In this document: piece by piece, positions 53,367 to 62,619 of the stretch
How positions within the stretch are numbered: position 1 is the first letter of the stretch
Layout of the letters: each line of letters begins with the position of its first letter
Assembly: GCA_943737045.1 (NCBI GenBank)
Contig: CALSFV010000338.1
Coordinates: 124,001-188,000, forward strand
DNA length: 64,000 nucleotides
Origin: Parapristionchus giblindavisi
Lineage: Eukaryota; Nematoda; Chromadorea; Rhabditida; Diplogasteridae
Direction of reading: 5' to 3'
Program-made: the position numbers and the translations under genes
Notes under the pieces: generated by a model
Databases searched by the model: none
The model's input: only the letters and a program-made list of their open reading frames with translations
What the model was told of the DNA's origin: nothing

Positions 53367-54887
53367 ACGTGTCCGTATCCGACGGATGGCCAACTTGCGG
53401 CCGCAACTTGGCCGTCCGTCGGATAGTTATCCGACGGATGGCCAAATTGCGGCCGCAACTTGGCCGTCCGTCGGATAACTATCCGACGGACGGCCAAGTT
53501 GCGGGCAATAGCAAACTGAGTTAGTAATTGTTTTAAACACTCTGCTTTCTTATTTTTTGCTCCGAACTACTCTATTAATCCATTTAATTAGTCTATCGAT
53601 TCAGTTGCTATCCAAGATCAGCAGAGTTCCTCCATTTTGCGGAATACGTCTTATTTCTTGTTTTGTCGTAGAACAAAAAAACAGTTACAGACAGAGTAGA
53701 GCGGACTCTAAGCCTAAGCTTGCCTTAACTAAGGAACTCTGCTGAGTGTGAATAGTAACTGAATCGATAGGATGTTTAAATGAATCAGTAGAGTAGTGCG
53801 GACTCTAAGCCTAAGCTTACCTTAACTAAGGAAGTCTGCTGAGTGCGAATAGTAACTGAATCGATAGAATGTTTAAATGAATCAGTAGAGTAGTGCGGAC
53901 TCTAAGCCTAAGCTTACCTTAACTAAGGAACTCTGCTGAGTAAAGGATAATGAATTGCTCACGGGCAGGGATGTGCATTTTTCGTTTTTTCGATTTCTTT
54001 CAATTTTTCGAATTTTTCTCGAAAAACATTTTCGACGAAAAATTTTTCGAAAAAAAATCGAAAAAATCGAAGAAAAAAAAGCTTTTACTTAAAATTCACA
54101 AAATTTCAAAAATTAATCATTATTAGCGACTTTTTTGAAAAATTTTTTAAAAAAATTCTAAAGAGAATAAAACGTGATATGTGCTCTCTGCGCTTCTCTA
54201 AGGGTGTTTCTCTGGCGCTACCGGGCACACTATCCCAAGTATGGCTGTAACAGCGCATAAATAGCCTTCTTGTAAAATAGTTCTGAACTCTTTCAATGAC
54301 TATTTTGTCGTGCTTTTAGAACGGATTAAAAACAGTTGGATATTATGTTTTTTTTTCGAATGAAGGCTATAAAATGATGATAGAACAATGAAAATGAAGT
54401 TTAGGAAATTTGTAAAAATCAGCAAAAGAATAATGACAGAAACGGGGGCTGAACCAGGGGGAACAGGGCTGCCACTCTGTTGCGCTACCGGTTGAGCCGT
54501 CGAGGAAGTGGGACACACTACTTTGCATCTCGTAGGGTATTTTGGCGGTGCGCCGTTATCGATCGAAATTATCGATTAGTATGAAGCTTTTGAAAACAGT
54601 TAACTGAATCGATACACTAATTAAATAGATCGATAGAGTAGCACGGATCCTAAGCCTAAACAAACCTTAACTAAAGGAACTCTGCTGATTTTGGATAGTA
54701 ACTGAATCAATAGAATAATTAAATGTATTAATAAAGTAGTTCGGTGCAAGAAATAAGAAGACAATGTGTTTAAAATTATTACTAAGTCAGTTTGCAATTG
54801 CCCGCAATTTGGCCATCCGTCGGATAACTATCCGACGGACGGCCAAGTTGCGGCCGCAATTTGGCCATCCGTCCGTTACGGACACCT
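53367..54887. mobile_element. 1.5-kb MULE-like element with 9-bp target duplication and palindromic ends
   Basis: CATGGGAAC occurs directly before (53358-53366) and after (54888-54896) the element, inside the satellite. The ends start A(C/G)GTGTCCGTA and carry nested inverted repeats built from TCCGACGGATGGCCAA and TTGCGGCCGCAA. The interior contains tandem copies of a satellite related to the host array (GCGGACTCTAAGCCTAAGCT, TTAACTAAGGAACTCTGCTG, ACTGAATCGATAG), a T/A-rich palindromic stretch near 53970-54070, and a tRNA-like segment. No transposase is seen; it is non-autonomous. A 9-bp duplication suggests the Mutator-like superfamily. Confidence 0.8.
54448..54515 (-). other. tRNA-like segment (possible SINE or tRNA pseudogene)
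   Basis: The minus strand reads CGACGGCTCAACCGGTAGCG (A-box-like), then an AACAG/CTGTT stem and GGTTCAGCCCCCG (B-box-like). The anticodon loop and acceptor stem do not fold properly, so it is not a working tRNA. Confidence 0.4.
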
Positions 54888-55615
54888 CATGGGAACTAAC
54901 GCTAAGACTACCTTAAATCTTTAAGTAGATGAATATAGTATCACGGGGACTAACGCTAAGACTACCTTAACTAAAGAAACTTTGCTAAGTGTGAATGGTA
55001 AATCAATCGATAGAAACAGTAAGTAGATCAATATAGTCTCACGGGAACTAACGCTAAGACTACCTTAAATCTTTAAGTAGATCAATATAGTATCACGGGA
55101 ACTAACGCTAAGACTAAATTAAATAAAGAAACTTTGCTAAGTGTGAATGGTAAATCAATCGATAGAAACAGTAAGTAGATCAATATAGTGTCACGGGAAC
55201 TAACGCTAAGACTACCTTAAATCTATAAGTAGATCAATATAGTATCACGGGGACTAACGCTAAGACTACCTTAACTAAAGAAACTTTGCTAAGTGTGAAT
55301 GGTAAATCAATCGATAGAATGAATAAGTAGATCAATATAGTATCACGGGAACTAACGCTAAGACTACCTTAAATCTATAAGTAGATCAATATAGTATCAC
55401 GGGGACTAACGCTAAGACTACCTTAAATCTTTAAGTAGATCAATATAGTGTCACGGGAACTAACGCTAAGACCACCTTAAATCTTTATGTAGATCAATAT
55501 AGTATCGCGGGGACTAACGCTAAGACTACCTTAAATCTATAAATAGATGAATATAGTATCACGGGAACTAATACTAAGACTACCTTAACTAAAGAGACTT
55601 TGCTGAGCATCGCTC

Positions 55616-55850
55616 TATCTTCATAGGGGGCTGCTGTGCTCTCTGTTCATTTTTTTCGCCAGTTATCGCGAACTGACTCGGTTACGGAAGAGGATATGGT
55701 GGTAAGGTCACTGGCGAAAAGTAGTCAAGAAGTCTGGCTACAATCTAAACAAAAGAGCGCCTTGATTGGTTGCGTATGGAGTGAGTTATTAATATTCTAC
55801 GAAAGGCTGTTGTGGAAAGTGGCTAAACGAAGCTCTATATAGTAAGGGCC
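55616..55850. repeat. 235-bp direct repeat, copy 1
   Basis: CATCGCTCTATCTTCA, GTTATCGCGAACTGACTCGG, CTGGCTACAATCT, CGCCTTGATTG and CTACGAAAGGC match a second, diverged copy at 56420-56655 in the same order. Confidence 0.75.
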
Positions 55851-55963
55851 CTAACCAGTGATGGCCTGAAGAAAAAAGTGATGATACGAATACTGAATGA
55901 AACAATGAAAACGTAATTTAGCAGTAAACCCCACGATTAAATTGACATTCTTTGAAATGATCG

Positions 55964-56015
55964 CTTTGAAGTGAACACACGCAACGCGTACGCGACGCGT
56001 GTGTTCACTTCAAAG
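55964..56015. repeat. perfect 19-bp-arm palindrome with CG-rich centre
   Basis: CTTTGAAGTGAACACACGC and its exact reverse complement flank a 14-nt centre that contains its own palindrome CGCGTACGCG. It lies between the two 235-bp direct repeats. Confidence 0.85.
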
Positions 56016-56419
56016 TTCTCTGTGACAAATTTGTTACGCCCTGAATCGTTTCTTTTGCTTGTTTTTGCTTCTTGTGACTTATTTTTGTTTTGAATGATGA
56101 TAATAAATTCGTAAATGTAATATGCAAGCGAAAAGAAGCAGTAATAGTCGATTTTTATCGCAAAACGGGGGTGGTGAAATGTTGATATGCAAATTTAGGG
56201 CGTTAATCGATGGAATTGCGATCGGAGAATGTGCGCATCGTGTTCTCCGTATGCGATTTAGTAAAACTTAATAGAATAACAAAAGAATAAATCGATAAAC
56301 GCAAAGTTGAAAATGTTGCAACTTTAATCAATAATAAAATGATTTTAAGGAAATATTTTAAAATTTTGTCCGACAGTTTTCACATTTCGACTACGCTGAA
56401 TCTAATGGTGAAAACCGCA

Positions 56420-56655
56420 TCGCTCTATCTTCAACGGGGGCTGCGGTGGGAGTGGTTCATTATTTTTTCGACAGTTATCGCGAACTAACTCGGTTACGGT
56501 AGGGGTTATGGTGGTGAAAAAATAAGCGAAAATTAGTCAAGGTATCTGGCTACAATCTGGAAAAAAAAAACGCCTTGATTGCTTGCGTATGACGGAAGTT
56601 ATTGATGTTCTACGAAAGGCACTTTTGGATTTTCGCAAAATCACTATCTATATAT
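56420..56655. repeat. 235-bp direct repeat, copy 2
   Basis: A diverged partner of 55616-55850. The two copies flank about 570 bp. They may be remnants of terminal repeats of one element or a segmental duplication. Confidence 0.75.
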
Positions 56656-56865
56656 TAAGGGACTTGTAACAATGACCAATCATAAGTGTCTCTATTCTCA
56701 TTCGTTCTTCCATTGTCCGCTTTTTGTGTTTGATGATCTTACAACTCTTTTGTTTTCTCATCTCTATCGAGTCCACCCATCTCCTTGGTCATTCAGTTCA
56801 ATCTTTCGTCATTCGTATATTATCTTGCTCATCGTTCATTAACTAATTATAAATGTTTCCTTCCT

Positions 56866-56980
56866 ATAAAAACTCACCCCGAGCTTATTTTTCTATCCGC
56901 TCTGACAACGCTCTCTCGTAGACAAATAATGCGAGAGAGCATTGCTGGAGCGTACAGATTATCTCTTGGTGTGTCTTTAC
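56866..56980. repeat. dispersed hairpin element, copy 4
   Basis: CCGCTCTGACAACGCTCTCT folds onto GCGAGAGAGCATTGCTGGAG, with outer ends ACTCACCCCGAG and CTTGGTGTGTC. A plus-strand ORF (56785-57174) that runs through it is not regarded as a gene. Confidence 0.7.
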
Positions 56981-57207
56981 AACTCGGTCACATATTTCTC
57001 ATAGTCATTTTTGCTATTGTGTCTATGTTGATCTTCTTCTTCTTAATTACTTTATTAAATCATTCCTCCATTGGTTCTTTTGTCTACTATATCCTTCTTA
57101 TGACTACCATCTCTATATTTCATATGTATTATCTTTGTTCTCCATCAACGAGATTCTGTTCCTTCCATTTCTGAATACAATGATATAACAGTTCATTCTC
57201 CACTCAG

Positions 57208-59028
57208 ATGTATCTATCTCTTCTTCTCTTTCTTCTTCCTTTATCGATAGCATGGCCAGATGGAGCTCCTTGTATCCCTAATACATTTGATTCCATGAAT
57301 CCATTAGAGGCTGTGGAACATCAGGGTGGACTACAGGTACCAATTTATTATTTCATTTTTTGTATTCTAAAGCTTTTGATTAAAATTTGATGAATAAAGA
57401 TTTTTTTAAATTAAAAATGCTACTTATAAATTCCTGTTCTTTTATTACTTATTATTGTAGGTAAGATGAGATAAATATTATTATTTTTATTATTTAGTAA
57501 ATTTAATGATAAACTTTATTTGATTTTAAAAATCAATAAAGATGTCCTCTAAAGGGTGTATTTTAATCAATAATTGTCAGTTATCGGAGCCTCCATATGA
57601 GTTGGTTGTGGAACAGAAATGCTATTGGAGAAGTCAACCTATTGCATGTATGTTTCATATCATTATTATACGATTCATACGATGAGGTCAATGTTCATTT
57701 CTCAAATTATCTGTTTATGATAACTTTTTCTAGCAGATATTAAAGACCATATTAAATCATATTAAATACCATATTAAAGACCATATTAAATACAACTCAA
57801 GTCAAATTTGAAGCATAGTAAAAGAAAACAAGATTTACAGTCAAAACATGAAATATTGTGATTTCAGTTACTTTACAAGGAAAGAACGAATCAATTTGGT
57901 TCAAGGGATTCGCTATTCAACCTCTTGAATGGAATAATGGACTCACCGGAAAGAGGTTACAATATCAATTAATCGATAATATCGGTTTATATACTGTATA
58001 TAAATCGAGAAATCAATAACCCTCAAGTGAATACTGTATAACAGGGCTATGCATTTTACGTTTTACGTTTTTACGACTTTTTTTTCGTAAATTTTTTACG
58101 TCGATAATTTTACGAAATGTTGAAAATTTAACGAATCGAAAAATGTGACAAAAAAACAGAATAATTGATGAAATTATTGACAAGAATTGGCGGAAAGTCA
58201 ATCTTTGGAGTAGAATACATAATTTTCTACAAGTTTTTCGCGGAAATTTCTTGCTAATAGTCTGCCCCTTGCATAAGAGAGTCGTTTTTTTCGCTTGTTT
58301 CATATCTTTTATCACGAAATACATTAGGGACAATTTCTTATCAATTTGGCTCAAAATGTTTTACTAAAATTTTACGAATTTTAAGGGAAAAAAGTCGTAA
58401 AATTACGTTTTCCGAAAATTTTACGAAAAAAGATTTTACGCACAGCCCTGCTGTATAACCTTTCGACAATTTCAGAGTTGGTCGTCTTCTTCGTCTCGAT
58501 GACAATGGCAGTTGGCAGTATCAATGCTTCAGATTTAAGGTATACGGTAGTCGATATCGATCGATAGTATACCGTAATCCTTCCCTTTTCCGTTCAGGAC
58601 GCAGCTACTCACTCCCACAATCAGCGTAAGAAACACATGAAGATATGGTGGAGAAATGACGATGACGAGAGTAGATTCGTGCAATTCGTGTATGTTTTAT
58701 TATATATTCCCGCTAAATCACGATTTTTAAATAATAATAAAAAAGAAACTGAGCGCCAATTCAAATAATATTTTTTTCAGTGCTACCGTAGTCCATTCAC
58801 AGAAGCGTTTCTGGGTCAAGTCCGTGGTATCTGCCCCTATTCCTCCATGTCGCGTTCAGGTTTTGTTGAATATCGATTGATTTTAGTAATTCAATTAATC
58901 TTTATTTAAAAAATCGATACTTCCAGCGTGACTTCGGTCCGTACACTCCTCCAATGCCCTCTGCACCTCCCCCAGTGAAACCATTCAAGATGGAGGCTGA
59001 TCGGGAATTCGGAAACTTCGTAGGATAA
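57208..59028 (+). CDS. secreted Reeler-domain protein
   Basis: The start follows CCACTCAG directly, so trans-splicing is likely. The signal peptide is MYLSLLLFLLPLSIAWPDGA. The rest is one Reeler domain: PCIPNTFDSMNPLEAVEHQG, LSEPPYELVVEQKCYWRSQP, LQGKNESIWFKGFAIQPLEW, GRLLRLDDNGSWQYQCFRFK, DAATHSHNQRKKHMKIWWRN, DESRFVQFVATVVHSQKRFW. The C-terminus is a Pro-rich tail, RDFGPYTPPMPSAPPPVKPF, ending REFGNFVG. About seven exons. Reeler-only proteins are found in reelin, SCO-spondin and insect defence proteins; the function in nematodes is unknown. A hAT-like MITE lies in the intron after GLTGKR. Confidence 0.85.
58042..58450. mobile_element. hAT-like MITE (409 bp) with 8-bp target duplication
   Basis: Ends CAGGGCTATGCATTTTACG and, inverted, CGCACAGCCCTG. 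CTGTATAA is duplicated at 58034-58041 and 58451-58458. The interior is rich in TTTTACG/CGTAAAA words in both orientations. No transposase is present. It lies in an intron of the Reeler gene. Confidence 0.88.
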
Positions 59029-60132
59029 TTATCGATTGATTGATTCGCTTGCAATTATCCTTTGCTTGTGTGTGCTTTTCCAATCAATAATCGATTGATT
59101 TCATATCCTTGCTTGTGCATTTTCTACTCCGAGTGTGTGTCTTTCACTGCTTAATAATAAATCAATATTTGCACGTATTATTGATTAGTTGTTTAGTCAC
59201 TTTTTATCTTTGCTTCAGTAGATCATTATCGATCGATAGATGCACCGCTTCCAATATCTATTAGAATTGTGAGTGCTCTGCTTTTTTTTCCTCTGATTTC
59301 TTGATTTTGCTCAAAACAGACGTAACCATAAGCCACCGTAATCGTGTATATTTCAGTTCATCAGTGAGAACATACCGGACATTCAAGGAGATCACACCGG
59401 ATTCCAGACTGTTCATAAGCTTTTTCTTTTATTCATGAATTTTAAAAGAGATCTTTTCGGAACACTAAAATTTCGAAAATTTGGTTATAAGCTAATTCGA
59501 CCATGTTGATTTCAACTTCCTACATATCGTTACATAAAAGCGATATTTAGATCGATGTTGATCGATAAGGTGGATGAACCGAATTTTTTTTGTTTCTGAA
59601 TAAATTTAAAAAATTTCTTGATTATATCGACTAGCATTTTTTGATTTAATAACTTTTCTCTAAATTTTGATTTGGAAAAGTGGCCGACATTTTTTTCTCG
59701 AAAATAGCGTTTTCCTCTCATTTCCAATGAAACATAACCCACTGTTTGTCCTCTTTTTGTGATTTAAAAAGATAATTTAGTTTATTTTTAAAAATTCATT
59801 CAAATCAAAAAAATTTTTCACCAATTCTAGCGATCAAAATCCATTCAAATATCGTTTTCCGTGAAGCAGTGAAGCATTTGACAGCAGAATTCAACATAGT
59901 CTAATTAGCTTAAATCCAAATTTTCGTAAATCGCTGTGTCGAGCCCCTCAGAAAAGAGGTTGGGATATGTTTCTTGTTGATTGTATGATGGATTAACGAA
60001 AATTCAGAGCAATCTGGTAATGTTTTCCTGCGAAAAAATACTCACTATTAATGAATATCGATCTTTGACCGATAGATTTCTAGAAAGCTCCCCTTGTCAC
60101 AATCATACCCATTCCTACGATGACAATCCAAC
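59029..60132. other. intergenic, AT-rich; nothing firm
   Basis: Contains a possible short exon-like stretch at 59358-59419 (after TTTCAG, FISENIPDIQGDHTGFQTVH) with no partner. The rest is AT-rich without clear repeats. Confidence 0.4.
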
Positions 60133-61758
60133 ATGTTTCTGGCCGTGAGTTTTTGATCTTTGATCTTTGATCTTTCATTATTGTGATCTTTGATCTCCGT
60201 TCATATAAGATTGATCTTTGATCTTTGATCTCTAATCGTTCTAAAACCATTTCAGTTCGTACCACTCTTCGTCCTCGTAACAAATTCTTGTATGTTTCAG
60301 AGGTGTGTGCTTTTCGTGCTTATTCTTGATCTTTGAACTTTGTTTCCTAGTTTGCGCATCCATTCGATTCCTATGTTCTCGATTCGGTTAGATGCCAAAA
60401 CTAATAAATTCAATCAGTTCGCAATTCAATTACCGTATATCCATTACCGTAGTATCATTACAGTAACCAACAATCTTTCGCTTTCTCCATGCAACAACAA
60501 CAGGAACAGGAGAGACAACGACAGATTGAACAACAAAGAAGTGATCAGAGACAGAGAGAGGTACACAGGCTTGAAGGGCTTCCCAATATCTTATACTTAA
60601 TTGGGTTTGAATTATCACTAGCCTCTACATAGCAGTGATCTGGACTTTGACTTAAATAACGGGATCTAGGTTTTCCTTTTCCTTTCTATGAAAACAGTAC
60701 CCTGAACTTTTTGCGTGACAATGGAAAAATGTTCATACGGTGCTTTCAAAGCTAGACGGAACTAGAATGGATATAATTTGAAGTAAACCAACACAGGTCG
60801 TTGTTTTGATGGATGATGAACGATTTCACCAATCCATCCGGATCGTATGTGTAGGAAATCTCAAAATTTAAATATCGATTTGACAACTTTTGAAAACGAA
60901 TTCGTTATCAGCATCGAAAACTGATTCCAGTCATTCTATTTCTATCTCGTAAGCCTTGACTTGAGGCCTTCCTCTTGTATGCTCTCTTCTGAAATAATCC
61001 TCAAAGTCAAACAAACAATATTATTGTAAATATTAAAGATGGAACGTCAACGGGCTGATCGCGAACGAGAACAACGTCGTCAGGAAGCGGAGAGAGCTTC
61101 ACGAGAACGAGCGGAGAATGAGAGAAGACAGAGAATACAAGCTGAGAGAAGTCGAGTAGAACAGGAACAACGACAGAGGCAACAGGTAGAAGATGAGGAG
61201 GTTTAGTCACTTTTGATTCATTATTATATTTATTCATCGGATGAAGAGGAAGAAGACGAATCATAGCAAATGAATTCATTGGGGCTTTGAATTTGATTTG
61301 AAACATATTTAAACTTCCTCGTATTTGTACTCATAGCGAGAATTATCCTTCAAAGTAAATCTTTCATTTTTCTTAAATATCGATCTATTTGATCTACCTC
61401 AATCAATAATAGGCTCAACGTCGTCCTCAACTTATTCGTAATCAGGGATCATTCCGTACTTCTCCCACTACACAATCTACTTCGACTACAGTAACTGTAC
61501 GACCTGTTGTAGCCACTGATAATGGTAATCAATCAATATTATACTGTAGGCATAATATTATCAATCAATATCCTAATTCAAATCAATCAATATTCCTTGC
61601 AGGAGTCTGTTCGGACATCGATCCTCCCACACGATGTCTCCCTTGGGCACAATACTGCCAGGTATACGGTATTTTCATTTTTTGAAGAAAATCAATAATT
61701 CGTTCAGGCATCCACATACATGCACCAGTACTGTAGGAAGACTTGTCACTTCTGCTAG
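60133..61758 (+). CDS. secreted protein with long charged Gln/Glu/Arg stretch and C-terminal ShKT domain
   Basis: Eight exons keep one frame. Exon 1 is only 12 nt (MFLA), and exon 2 completes the signal peptide as FVPLFVLVTNSC. Later exons read NQQSFAFSMQQQQEQERQRQ, then MERQRADREREQRRQEAERA, SRERAENERRQRIQAERSRV and EQEQRQRQQ, a highly charged, Gln-rich helix. A Ser/Thr linker follows (FRTSPTTQSTSTTVTVRPVV). The protein ends in a ShKT module with six cysteines: CSDIDPPTRCLPWAQYCQ and YCRKTCHFC. ShKT modules are common in secreted nematode proteins. The start rests on the signal peptide formed across the exon 1/2 junction; it is good but not certain. Confidence 0.75.
60150..60234. repeat. GATCTTT heptamer arrays in the first intron of the ShKT gene
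   Basis: GATCTTTGATCTTTGATC occurs twice, separated by a CATTATTGTGATCTTTGATC piece. Confidence 0.85.
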
Positions 61759-62619
61759 GCTCCGCCCCTTTAATCGTACTCTACCGTATTCTATTTCATA
61801 TTGATTATCTCATCTCATTCCACTTTATTGATCTTCCCATGCCAATCCAATACGGGGCTCTCCAATCAATCGATAATCGATCAATAATATTAGATCAGTT
61901 CTTAGGCATCATCATTATTATCATTATAAATGTATTGATTAATTATTGATTATTTAGTCGTATTTGTCATGCATAAATTCTTTATCTCGCTTCTCTACCA
62001 GTACAACGGTGGTGGAGACTTACAATATAATGGCTCTTTGACTATGATACTCCTAGTATACGGTAGATGACGAAACTACAAAACACGAGGGACGATCAAA
62101 CTACTGACTACAAAAGAACACGCCTATCAGTACTGGGGGTAGAGACGCAGAGGGACGAGAATCTCAATCCTTTCTTATACCTAGTGGTAAAGTATATTAT
62201 AGTTTAAAGAGAGACAAATATGAATATATATTCCAAGAGTTTGGGATTCTTGCACAGAAGAAAGAAAACAGAGGGGGGCATACGGTATTTATTAGACTAC
62301 GGTATAATCAATCAATAATAAGAGACATTGGTATCAACTAAACTACTCGTTTTCTCAATCATCTCAGTATATTGACTAGACTTCCCCTTGTGTTTGTATT
62401 CCACCAAAATCGATTATATCGTCATTAATTAACTACAAAAAAAAAAGAATATTAAAACTATTAAAGGTAAAAGATAGACACTGGGTCGGGTCTGAGTAGA
62501 ATAACAAACAACAGAGAAAGCCAGCCAACCAATGAGTGATCCTGTAATCAACGAACAAAAATAGGGGACTACAGTAAGCTATCGTACTCACACAACAGGG
62601 ACTACTACCGTAATCTTCT
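61759..62619. other. 3' intergenic region between convergent genes
   Basis: The 3' sides of the ShKT gene (+) and the E2 gene (-) face each other here. Many TACGGTA and ATCAATCAAT words; no other gene seen. Confidence 0.5.

Larger units (their letters stand above)
48953..55608. repeat. satellite array with 54-bp and 98-bp units in higher-order arrangement
   Basis: The short unit (54 bp, AGTAGATCAATATAGTATCA to CTTAAATCTTTA) alternates with a long unit of about 98 bp. The long unit shares its first half but continues CTAAAGAAACTTTGCTAAGT and ends ATCGATAGAATGAATA or GAAACAGTA. Together they give a dimer of about 152 bp. Multi-kilobase sub-blocks recur: the rare variant TCACGGGTCTAACG appears near 50930 and again near 52600. 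The array is interrupted by unrelated DNA at about 49080-49255, a LINE fragment and a MULE-like element. Confidence 0.95.

Noticed and set aside
56785..57174. 129-aa plus-strand ORF upstream of the Reeler gene
   Set aside because: It runs through a copy of the dispersed hairpin family and has no recognisable domain.
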